Position numbers and translations under genes: made by a program. Below are positions 22,171 through 31,282 of a DNA stretch of 64,000 nt, piece by piece (the first letter of the stretch is position 1; every line of letters begins with the position of its first letter). Origin of the DNA: Trichoderma breve (taxonomy: Eukaryota; Ascomycota; Sordariomycetes; Hypocreales; Hypocreaceae); contig NC_079234.1 of assembly GCF_028502605.1 (NCBI RefSeq), positions 372,001 through 436,000 of the forward strand, written 5' to 3'. The notes beneath the pieces are model-generated. The model searched no databases. It was not told the DNA's origin and was given only the letters and a program-made list of their open reading frames with translations.

Positions 22171-22722
22171 ACCTAATTGCAACCTGAAGATGTACTTCTT
22201 ATGGTGATACAAGGTGAAGCTTGACGTGAATGAAGATATTGATGATAGCCGAGATGTAGGCTTCCAGACAGGCAAACATAGGTTCATAGGTGACTGTTGG
22301 CTTTGAAGTTGATGCAGTTAATGTGAAGGTAATACGTTAAGCAGAAATGATTACTGGCTGGCATACCGTTGCGTTTGGATTTTGATATAGTAATAAGAAG
22401 AGCAGTATAGGTATTTCTCTGCACGCATAATTAGAGGCGAATCACAGCAAAATTGTTGGAAGCATCACTGAAAAAAGCTTTGTTGAATCCTTGATATCCT
22501 ACGCGCAGCTATACCAATCTCAATCCAAATGGTGTCTAGTCTCCTCAAGCTCTCACGCCTCGACTTTCCAATCTTTGCTACATTTCAAGATTCAATAGCT
22601 GAAGTGAAATCCGCTACCCAATATCAGCTCTATCCCACCCATGTTGATGATACCACAGCCATGAATTACTCGTGAGCTTCCCAAAAACGAAACCGGAGAC
22701 CCCTAGACGCCTCCAATTGGCC
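22171..22722. other. Spacer between two convergent small genes
   Basis: It holds the 3' flanks of the 225-aa protein gene (+) and of the cysteine-rich protein gene (-). AT-rich in its first half. I see nothing else. Confidence 0.5.
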
Positions 22723-23001
22723 TCAATGCCGAGCCCTCGCTCTGTGTGCAGCCATGTTTTGGGCAACAGGAGCCATTTCGTTCCAGGCCGGAATGTAGCG
22801 TCTAACTGGACGTCCCGACTGATATTCCATGCGCCTGCATCGCCCACAGAGATACGGCTGGGCGTAACACCACGCCGCCTTGACGGTTTGCCCGCTGGCG
22901 CTGCAGAATTCGAAGTCTTCCTGGCGGGCGGACTGGCACTGGGATCTGAGCTTCACGTCGAAGCATCCGCACATGTAAAGGTAGGTGTCCCAGTTACACA
23001 T
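22723..23001 (-). CDS. Small cysteine-rich protein (MCNW...CGC type)
   Basis: A 92-aa frame on the minus strand begins MCNWDTYLYMCGC and carries further cysteines in LRSQCQSAR, FEFCSAS, AAWCYAQPYLCGRC. The spacing of Cys residues and the Trp/Tyr-rich start resemble a widespread, uncharacterised class of small intracellular fungal proteins that begin MC-x-W and may bind metal. That resemblance is from general familiarity and not from a search. An in-frame ATG 33 codons upstream (23100) would add a basic leader without cysteines. I prefer the start directly before CNW. No signal peptide is seen. The tail (MEYQSGRPVRRYIPAW) is basic. An unseen intron near the 3' end cannot be excluded. Confidence 0.55.
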   Translation of the reverse strand: MCNWDTYLYMCGCFDVKLRSQCQSARQEDFEFCSASGQTVKAAWCYAQPYLCGRCRRMEYQSGRPVRRYIPAWNEMAPVAQNMAAHRARARH

Positions 23002-23444
23002 TTTGATGGTGCGATGGTTGATGGAGAGAGTGTGAGCTTGTCGTATTGAGAATGGTTTCTTGAACTGCAGAGAGATTGTCTTCTTGGTGGGTGTAGACAA
23101 GGAGAATCATGGAGAGAGTGAGGGAGATGAGGGTATAAGTAGATCTTGCTGAGAAGTGAATCTCTCTTGATCCTAGAGATTTCTTGAGCCACTTGGATCA
23201 ACATCACTCAAAAGCTCCGGTGTCTAGCTGCGAGCAAACGGCCGTGGCTGCTCGTTTGGCCAAGCGACACCTCGATTCACGTGTGTGGAGTAGAAGCCGA
23301 CGTATATTGGGTCGTGTCTTCTTGGCATTGTTAGAAGCGTGCGTGAATCAAGTATAAATACTTGATAGAGCGTTTGTACAAAAACCTGAATACCTTGATT
23401 CATATTCCTTTCACGAGGTTCTATAGCGTAATATTGTACAACCT
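23002..23444. other. Short spacer
   Basis: This is the 5' flank of the cysteine-rich gene (-) and the 3' flank of the aminotransferase (-). It is AT-rich near 23340-23440. No further feature is seen. Confidence 0.5.
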
Positions 23445-24857
23445 TTATACAACTAACTCTTCCTCTACTGCATCATATGCCATCTTCAACAACCTCACAA
23501 TCTCCTCAACCTCCTCTTCCGTTATAGTCAACGGCGGTGCAAGAATAACATGATCGCCATTCACTCCATCTACAGTCCCCGACCCCGGATACACAGCCAA
23601 ACCGCGACTGTGAGCTGCTTCTTGCATTCTGCTAGCAAACTTGATCGCTGGCTTGAACGGCTGCTTGGATGCTCTGTCCTGCACAAACTCGATCCCCAAG
23701 AATAAGCCTCTACCACGAATCTCTCCCACATACTTGGCATCTCCGAAAACAGAGCGCAGTCTAGATTCCAAAAGAACTCCCCTGGAGAGACATTTTGCCA
23801 CCAAATCATCACGTTTAATGATTTGCTGAACAGCCAAGCCCGCTGCGCAGCACGCCGGATGAGCCTGGTATGTATGTCCATGAACGAAGCTCGCCGAACC
23901 CTTTTTCAAGACGTGAACGACCTTTTCACTAATCAAGACGCCCGCAATAGGCGCATATCCTCCCCCCAGACCCTTACCCAGCGTAACGAGATCCGGCCTC
24001 ACGTCACCTTCTCGCTCAAAGGCGAAGTATGACCCCGTCCTGCCACTCCCACACATGATTTCGTCCAGGATGAGCAGGATGCCATATCGATCACACACTT
24101 TCCTGACACCTTCGAAATACCCCTTTGGCGGAGTGATACAAGCCGCAGTTGCTCCTCCCACCGTTTCCGCCACGAAAGCAATGACCGTTTCGGGGCCTAC
24201 TTGCTGAAACTCGTCGTCTAGCTCTTGAACCAACCGAGCAGCGTACTGTTCCTCTGTTTCGGCATCTCGCTGCCCACGATATGCATATGTCGGGCTGACG
24301 AAGCTCACATTGTCGAGCGTCAAGACGCCATCATAAGGGATTCTCCTCGGTAAGTTACTGCTCACGCTCATGGCTCCAATAGTATTGCCATGATACGCCT
24401 GTCTCCTAGCAACAAACCTCTTTCTCTGCGGCTGGCCGTTTTCGACATGATATTGCCTCGCAAGCTTCATGGCCGCATCCACGGCTTCACTACCGGAACA
24501 AACAAAGTAAGCCTTGGTCAAACCAAAAGGCTTACTCAACTCGGTGAGAGCATCAGCTAATTCCTCTGCGCTGGATGTCGTGTAAGCCATGGTGTGCACG
24601 TATTCGATACTCGAGTACTGCTGCATAATGGCATCTTGGACTTGTTTATTGCCATGGCCGATGACTGACACGGCGGCGCCGCAGCACCCATCGAGGATGC
24701 GAGAACCATCAGCTAGTGTCAGGTAAATGCCTGACCCAGAGATAACCTTTTGAGGGCGTTCGATAAGAGAGCGGTGCAGGAGGCTGGGTTCTCGCTCCTC
24801 TGTCTGTGCGTTGGTGATGGTCATTTGGTCCAAGTTGTTGAAGTGATGTGGCTTCAA
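23445..24857 (-). CDS. Class III (omega) PLP-dependent aminotransferase
   Basis: Single-exon gene, 470 aa, on the minus strand. Transfers an amino group, usually from an omega-amino acid, amine or ornithine-like donor, to a keto acid, using pyridoxal phosphate. The fold-type I landmarks are all present. The phosphate-binding SGSEAVDAAMKLAR is at residues 121-134 and YHGNTIGAMS at 155-164. The aspartate that contacts the PLP ring nitrogen lies in LLILDEIMCGSGRTG (D265). The Schiff-base lysine K295 is in TLGKGLGGGYAPI. The C-terminal GRGLFLGIEF and ILAPPLTIT blocks fit too. It belongs to the broad 4-aminobutyrate/adenosylmethionine-8-amino-7-oxononanoate/beta-alanine group. The substrate cannot be told. 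Another possible start is M12 (MTITNAQ), which would remove a short unconserved leader. The cofactor chemistry is nearly certain and the substrate unknown. Confidence 0.93.
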   Translation of the reverse strand: MKPHHFNNLDQMTITNAQTEEREPSLLHRSLIERPQKVISGSGIYLTLADGSRILDGCCGAAVSVIGHGNKQVQDAIMQQYSSIEYVHTMAYTTSSAEELADALTELSKPFGLTKAYFVCSGSEAVDAAMKLARQYHVENGQPQRKRFVARRQAYHGNTIGAMSVSSNLPRRIPYDGVLTLDNVSFVSPTYAYRGQRDAETEEQYAARLVQELDDEFQQVGPETVIAFVAETVGGATAACITPPKGYFEGVRKVCDRYGILLILDEIMCGSGRTGSYFAFEREGDVRPDLVTLGKGLGGGYAPIAGVLISEKVVHVLKKGSASFVHGHTYQAHPACCAAGLAVQQIIKRDDLVAKCLSRGVLLESRLRSVFGDAKYVGEIRGRGLFLGIEFVQDRASKQPFKPAIKFASRMQEAAHSRGLAVYPGSGTVDGVNGDHVILAPPLTITEEEVEEIVRLLKMAYDAVEEELVV

Positions 24858-25348
24858 TACAGAACGTGCAATTTACTTTCTTAAACTGAAAGATATATCT
24901 TACAGCATCACGACAATCTTGTAATCAACATGGATCATAGTCTTGTGGATATCGCATACTCCGCACTCGGATCATATGCCGCCGAAACTAGCATCTAAGG
25001 GCGGGAATCCCCCATGTCATGTTCATAATAGGGCGCAGATAGCGTCGGATGTGGGTGAACAGTAAATATAGCTTGCAATCAATCAATTGGCAATCTGAGC
25101 TGGATATATAAGCGTAGAAAACAATTCGAACAAGTCCAAAAAGTAAGAAATACCATACTGTGGCAACAAAGTTCATCAACATCATAAGCTTAAAACCCAT
25201 CTCACCTATCATATTTCCCTACCATCATCCCTGTGTCACATTCTTACGCATCTTTATATCCTTGATCCATAACATCATCACTCAAATCACTCATCCTACC
25301 TCAAAATGACCCTCAAAACACCTTCATTCAATCTTGTAGCAACCCTCC
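24858..25348. other. Spacer with AT-rich 5' flank
   Basis: Upstream region of the aminotransferase (-) and 3' flank of the gag-like gene (-). No coding signature. Confidence 0.5.
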
Positions 25349-25984
25349 TCACGAGATGCGAATGCACCCGCCATTCCTCTTCAGCATCCTCGACGGATCC
25401 GTCTCCACAAACCTCGCACAATACAGCTTAAGCACCTTCCACACCTCATACCCATCCATAGTCAAGCTCACCAAGTCATTCATATGCGCCGAAATGTTGA
25501 ACTTGATCAGCAGCCCCAGCATCTTGCCCTCACGCACCTGCTCCCTCGTCTTCTGGCTATTATGCCAGCAGCTCACATGCACCGCCTGCGGCATCTCTTC
25601 CAGCACCGCCGTGTCGAAGCCCGAGAGCTCCGCGACGGCCATCATGGCGCTGGACCAGGGGGCCCAGTTCTCGGGCCCGATGAGCTTGAGGTCGTCGGGG
25701 AGACGCGTGATGTCTAAGCTCTTAAGTGAGGGTGAGTCCAGGCCCTTGAGTGATGGTGAGCGCTGCAGCTTGTCGGGGACGTTGAAGTAGGTGATTTGGG
25801 CATAGTTTGTGTTGTGCTGGAGTTTGATGGGGAGTTTGATGGGAGCTTTGAAAACAGGAATCTTGGACCTGTTTTTGATGTGAGCGACCCAGAGTAAGTG
25901 TGTTAGTGAATTGATGATATGAAAGGTCTTGTGTTACCTTGGCGAGATGGCCTTGATGGTTCTCTTTGGCGTTGGAGTCTCCAT
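25349..25984 (-). CDS. Small protein resembling a copia-type gag domain
   Basis: Two exons on the minus strand, 25984-25938 and 25868-25349 (567 nt, 188 aa), with a 69-nt intron (donor GTAACA, acceptor AACAG). The spliced N-terminus reads METPTPKRTIKAISPRSK. The core contains IGPENWAPWSSAMM, then about 60 residues later LTMDGYEVWKVLKLY. The W-x2-W...M start and the later W-x2-L-x2 block with this spacing are what I know from the gag/UBN2 domain of Ty1/copia retroelements. There is no zinc knuckle, protease, integrase or reverse transcriptase, and no LTRs are seen nearby. An intact intron-containing frame without the rest of an element suggests a host gene derived from, or converged on, gag. 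Function unknown. The family assignment is tentative. Confidence 0.6.
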
Positions 25985-26663
25985 TGATGCTATCCTGATC
26001 TTCTCTCACTTGACTCTCTACTGAATCTTTTCAGGCCTAATTCCTTCAACGAGAATCCATTATCTGTCCGTCAGTCTGACGCACATATAACAACCTGGAA
26101 GCTGATATCCCGTCCCCACCAGCCCGTCGGCATTGGGCAGCTGGGCATCGACTCTCTGCGTGCCACGTCTCACCCAGCAAACGTGTCCAACGACGTCCAT
26201 GGCGCAGTAAACTGCCAATTAATCATCGTGTAAGGCTAGAAAGCCTCCATATCGAATTATCCGCATCTACTTCGATTTTTCCCTCCTCCAGCTTATTCGA
26301 AACTGATCTCGGCCTGTCCTTCTTACGGCCTTTCGGCAGTCCGATCGGGAGTCGGAATAGCGATTGCGGGGCCGGCGGGATGCATGTCCGTATTACTTGA
26401 AGTGGCGGCAAAGGGAACCGAAACGGTACACATCCGACTGGATGACAAAGGGAATTGATTGATGCTTACAATTTACAAAGCCTTGCTTGGTCTGTGACAT
26501 TAGCCGAAATCACAAGCTGCCTATTGTTTCTTTGATTGAAACTACTGAGACTAGTATATAAGTCTGGTGAATGCCGAGATGGAAACCTTCATCTCCTTCA
26601 CGGTCTCTCTCCGTTTCAGTCCTTCTCCCACAACTCGACAACCACAGTGACGCCAAAATAAAA
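25985..26663. other. Divergent promoter region, 0.68 kb
   Basis: It lies between the gag-like gene (-) and the N-acetyltransferase (+). A CT-rich tract sits at about 26590-26630. An upstream ATG at 26571 is in frame with the N-acetyltransferase and could add 31 residues. It is disfavoured because the added sequence is not family-like. No other gene is seen. Confidence 0.5.
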
Positions 26664-27671
26664 ATGGCTGCATATTCGCAAGACCAACTCACGCGCTACC
26701 TCGAGCACATATCATACCCTCGCTCACAACATCCCCGAGATGAACTCCAGCTGCTCACCGAACTCCAAGCCCATCATCTCGCCCGGGTACCCTTCGAGTC
26801 CATCGGCCTTCACTACTCCCCTCATCGCACCCTGTCCCTCGACCCAGATGCCCTATTCGAAAAGGTCGTGGAGAAGAGCAAAGGCGGCTACTGTCTCGAG
26901 ATGAACACCTTCTTCTGCGAGATCCTCAAGGTCCTGGGATTCACCGTCCTCCCCATCGGCGCAAGAGTCAAAGTCGGTCCCCGATACGGCGGCATGTAAG
27001 TCCAGTCTCAATCTCCCAACCATAATCTCACCCTCTCTCTCTATATCTAGAATCCATCCATCTTAACACAAAAAACTCTCGCCAGGACTCACTGCGCCAA
27101 CATTGTCACCATCAGCGAGAGGCGCTTCCTCGTCGACGTCGCCTTCGGCAGCTACGGCGTCTTCCGTCCCGTGCCATTAACATCCGGCTTCGAATTCGAC
27201 AACATCCTCCCCCGGCGGGGAAAACTCGAGTTCCGCCCCATCGCACAATCCACTTCCCCCTCTACCCAACCATTATGGGTGTATTCCTCCCAAGACGACC
27301 CTTCAGCCGAATGGGTCGAGCGGTACTGCTTCACGGAGACGGAGTATTTCCGCGAAGATTATGAAGTGAACAATTACTTCTGCAGCACGAACCGCACGTC
27401 TATTTTTGTCAACCAGGTTATTGTCTTGAAGGGCATTCTGAACGACAAGGGGGATGGTCTGCAAGGTGTGTTGACTATGTTCCAGGGGGAGGTGAGAAAG
27501 CGGGTTGAGGGTGTAGAGGGGATTGAAGTGCTGGAGACGATGAGTAACGAGGAGGAGAGAGTTAAGGCGCTGGAGAAGTGGTTTTTGATACCGTTGACAA
27601 AGTTGGAGGCGAAGGCCATTCAGAGACTGCCGAGTGAGCTGACGCAGTTCCGCAAGAGTGCGGTATCATGA
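26664..27671 (+). CDS. Arylamine N-acetyltransferase (NAT)
   Basis: Cytosolic acyl-CoA-dependent N-acyltransferase that modifies arylamines. Fungal relatives detoxify plant-derived or self-made aromatic amines, some preferring malonyl-CoA. Two exons, 26664-26995 and 27086-27671 (918 nt, 305 aa), with a 90-nt intron (GTAAGT...CCAG). The Cys-His-Asp triad is visible: Cys77 in KGGYCLEMN, His113 in MTHCANIV (His codon just after the splice), and Asp128 in RFLVDVAFGS. The N-terminal RVPFESIGLHY block is typical. Length matches family members of 280-340 aa. An upstream in-frame ATG at 26571 is not used in my model because MAAYSQDQLTRYLEHI is a normal NAT start. The gene converges on HRI1 with 105 bp between stops. 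Confidence 0.94.
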
Positions 27672-27776
27672 GAGCGTTCAAGATAATCTGAAACGCTATT
27701 ACCTCGTATCTGCATCTCAGCCTTTATATATTTATATATATATGTATATCTATAGAATCATATACTCCAGCTCTAT

Positions 27777-28566
27777 TTATATCTCTGTCGCCTCCACAAC
27801 TCTCCAAACCTCATCCCCAACTCTCACCTCACCACCAACCTTGACATCCACCGCTCCCAAAACCTCCTCACACGGCAACTTCCTCCCCTCATCTCCCAAT
27901 CTCACCCTCCTCCTCCATCCCTTCCCATCATCATCTCGCCACTCCCACCTCTCCGCCACAAGATCCTCCTCACCAGCCCCGTCCCTCACAAATACCTGCG
28001 CCCACTCACCAAGCCTAACAAACATGCCCTTCTTCCCCTTCTCCTCGTCCTCCATCATGAGCACCACGCACAGCGCCTTGTTCCCGCCCGTAGTCTTTGG
28101 CGGCGGGTCGAACCACATTTCTTCGTAGTCTGTATCTTTCCCCGTGGCAGGGTTCGTCATCTGCCCTTTTTCAAGGGTGCTCAATCCATCCGGCTGGGCG
28201 TACATATGGCCTTCATCGGGGGGCGCATCCAATGACCGAGAATCGATCCAGTGCTTCCATTGGGAAAGGGAGTGTCCTTCACTGAGGACAGTCGATGAAG
28301 ATGTCCCTGCCATGGCCCAGTCTAGGCGACTCAATGGAAGAATCTCTGCATCTTGGGGTCAGACCTCATCCACTGCTTCTATCGCTGTGTTTTAATGTGG
28401 TATAATGATTACCTTCAGATGCAGCCAGAGAATCACTGTCATCTGCCAACGTCACTCGTATATCGACAAACCTCTTTTCGGGAGACGTCAGAACCAGCGT
28501 AGAGGTTGGTTCGCTCGCCTCGTCCGGCAGCCATCGAATAAACTTGCGAAACGAAATACTAGCCAT
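27777..28566 (-). CDS. hri1: HRI1 family protein
   Basis: Conserved fungal protein of about 240 aa. Yeast Hri1 is named for interaction with the casein kinase Hrr25 and also binds Sec72. Its biochemical role is unsettled. Two exons on the minus strand: 28566-28413 and 28345-27777 (723 nt, 240 aa), with a 67-nt intron (GTAATC donor, TGCAG acceptor). The N-terminal ISFRKFIRWLP and VDIRV strands are recognisable, as are the later MWFDPP and ALCVVLMMED stretches, in keeping with its two lipocalin-like barrels. The C-terminal barrel ends GDEVWRVVEAT. Length equals the yeast protein (244 aa). The family name rests on recall of these motifs. Confidence 0.8.
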
Positions 28567-29197
28567 GATATAATGAGCCGATAAAGTGAACTTTGTATGT
28601 CTTTGGAATATAATTGTTATAAACTAAAGATTGATTCAATCAAGTTGCGGAGATGCAGCCACTTTAAAAAGGCTGGGCCAAGTTCCCCAGTCTCACTGCG
28701 GGGTGAAGATTTGTGTGGAGCAGCTGGAGCTTTCTGGAAGATAGTTTGTTGCAGCTTTTGGCTAGCAAAAGGCGCAGCTAAATTTACCTGATATGGGAAT
28801 TGTGCGAGTGAATGCTGGTTGGAGATACAAGTCATCCGTTGCTGTTAAAAGGGCAATTTCCTGCAGAGTTAACCAACCAATGGCTTCTAATGTATCATAG
28901 GTAGACACAACACAACTTGCATGAAGATCAAGGGGGGCTCGTAAACATGGCATGCCCGACCCAAAGGGATCGTTTACGGGCGACTTGTTTTGATTGATGC
29001 TTTTTCTCTCATCATGGTAATTAAATATGCTCCTTAATTTGACCATCCACATCCGAGCACAGATGATGGTGGGGTATCTTCTCTCCATCTCTTCTTCATG
29101 TTGCTCATCCTCTCATTTGACTCTGTTTTAACAAAACACACATAACCTCCTTACATAGCACAAATCTTTCACATGAAAAACACGCACAAAACTCCAA
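28567..29197. other. 0.63 kb spacer between two minus-strand genes
   Basis: Promoter side of HRI1 and 3' flank of the nucleoside transporter. No coding feature is seen. Confidence 0.5.
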
Positions 29198-31282
29198 TTA
29201 ACCAGACGCCGGAGGTCTGGTAAAGTGGGAGAGCTGGGTGGTAACGACAAGACCAGCGACGGAGGCTGAGGTCAAGGTCGAGAAAACACCAGAGATGAGG
29301 GCAGAAAGGGCAAGTCGAGAGACGTCACCACCACGGGACGGGGCCAGCTGGCTCAGAATACCAATCTGGATACCCAGGGAGCCAATGTTGCCGAAGCCGC
29401 AGAGAGCGTAGGTGGCAATGAGCTGGGAGCGAGGAGACATGTCGGCGTAGTATGGGTCGGTGGCCATGGCGTTGAAGGCATTGTACTCGTTCTGGAGGCA
29501 ACAATTGTCATTATCACGTCACAAATCAAGGGCACAAGTGGGAGATGGAGAGAGATGGAGATGGAGAGATGGAGAAGACTGCCAATGTGAAAGAGAGGGG
29601 GGAAAGGTGATACTTACGGTGATAACCTTCTCGGCAATAAGCTTGGCAACCCTGAGGAGATCGCCGTCTCGAGGAACACCAAGCAGGAAAGCAACCGGGT
29701 AGAAGACGTAGGACAGAATGGTCTGGAGAGTCAGGGTGGGGTGGTTGATGTTGATGTAGTGACCCCACCAGGTAAGGAGGCCGTTGATGAGACCGACGGC
29801 AGCGAGAATGCAGAGCAGCGAGGCAATGATGGTGCCACCAATCTTGATTCCGAGCCAAGCACCGTTGGCAAAGGCGTGCAGGGCGTTTTCAGCCTTGTGC
29901 TCGTCGTCGTCGGGGATAACGACACGGCCAGCGGTAAGAGTCTCCTCAGTCTCGGGATAGCGAAGCTTGGAGATGGCGAGGGAGGCGGGGATGGACATGA
30001 TGCAAGAGGAGACGAGCGCCTCAGCATTAAGACCAAGACCAATGTAACCAACCAGGACGGAGCCGGAAATGGTGGCGAAACCACAGGTCAAGACCTGGTG
30101 AAGCTCTGCATTGGTCATGTGGGGGACGAAGGGACGGACCAACATGGCAGACTCTCCCTGGCCGATGAAGGGGGTGGCGGCAGCGACGACGGCCTCGGCA
30201 CCGGAGGCATTGAGAGCCCAGAAGACGAAGATGGCCACCTTCTTGATGAACCACTGGATGAAGCCAATGTAGTACAGGACCTGCACCAAGGAGATGAAGA
30301 AGATGATGGCGGGGATGACGCCAAAGAAGAACCAGGGAAGCGCGGCCACGTCGGGGGTGGTCAAAAAGGCAACACCATCGTGAGCGAAGCCAAGCAAGTC
30401 GCCGGCACGATCAGCAATGAACTTGAAGATGTCGTAACCAACACCGGTTCGCAGGACAAAGAGACCAATGATGTACTGGCCCAGCATGCCACCGATGACA
30501 GTTCGCCAGTTGACGTGCTTGCGGGCGTTGCTGGTGATCCAGAAGCCAAAGAGGATGACGAGCATGCCAAACAAGCTGACGGCACGGTTGGCGCGCGTGT
30601 TGTCGGCGCTCTCCTCGGAGCCGAAGGAGCCAGCAAGGACGGTAGCGAGGGCCACAGCGGCACCGGCGGGAGTGCGCAGCTTCTCGGGGATGCGGTCATA
30701 GACGACGAGAGCCGTGCGCTGCCACACCCACTTGATGGCGTTGGAGACGTAGCGTACGGGCACATGGAAGAAGAACAGACGGATGGAGATGGCCAGCCAC
30801 AGCAGAAAGGGAATGACCCAGTTCTTGTCGTCGCGATGCAGGATCAGCGACGCAATCCACCAGCCGGTGAAGAGCAGGAAGATGAAGATGTGGACAAAGG
30901 CGCGGAAGTAGCGGTAGGGGACGCCAAAGTACCAGTTGCGCTGCGAGCCCGTCTCGTCCGGGTCGATTCCCGTGCGAACGATGCCAGTCTGGCCGACCTT
31001 TTCGTGGTCGCTGTAGTCGGGCGGCGTGTGGATGTGCTCCTTGTCGATGCTGCGCACATCGTGAGTGTGGTCCTGGACTGGCACCAGCGTCGGGTCCAAG
31101 TTGGTGCCCTTTGTGTAGACAGCATCGTCATGACCGGCAGCGTCGACTCGGTCCGAGTGATGCTTGTGGTGATGCTGGTGCTGGTGAGCGGGCTCCAGGG
31201 CCGGATCCGGGTTGTGGTGGACGCTCTCGGTGGCATCGTGGTAGGGAGCCGGGTCGGCAGCGGGTTTTGACGAATCAGCCAT
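29198..31282 (-). CDS. Concentrative nucleoside transporter (CNT/NupC family)
   Basis: Cation-coupled uptake of nucleosides at the plasma membrane. Two exons on the minus strand: 31282-29618 and 29491-29198 (1959 nt, 652 aa), with a 126-nt intron that is long for this window (GTAAGT...CCAG). The first 130 residues are hydrophilic and contain a His-rich patch at 22-42 (HHNP, HQHQHHHKHH). The membrane core starts near residue 130. Family landmarks are FIGQGESAMLV, the following TNAELHQVLTCGFATISGS, and NEYNAFNAM at the start of exon 2, close to the bacterial NEF motif. The last exon carries GFGNIGSLGIQIG, another CNT hallmark. Substrate range unknown. The strand opposite this gene also has a long open frame, which is a codon-bias shadow. 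Confidence 0.94.

Noticed and set aside
26571..26663. Upstream in-frame ATG of the N-acetyltransferase
   Set aside because: It adds 31 Ser/Pro-rich residues unlike the family. The ATG at 26664 gives the normal N-terminus.
29741..31270. 509-codon open frame on the plus strand opposite the nucleoside transporter
   Set aside because: It is an exact antisense shadow of a GC3-rich coding exon. Its sequence is a run of Gly/Asp/Glu/Val without any domain, as expected from codon bias.
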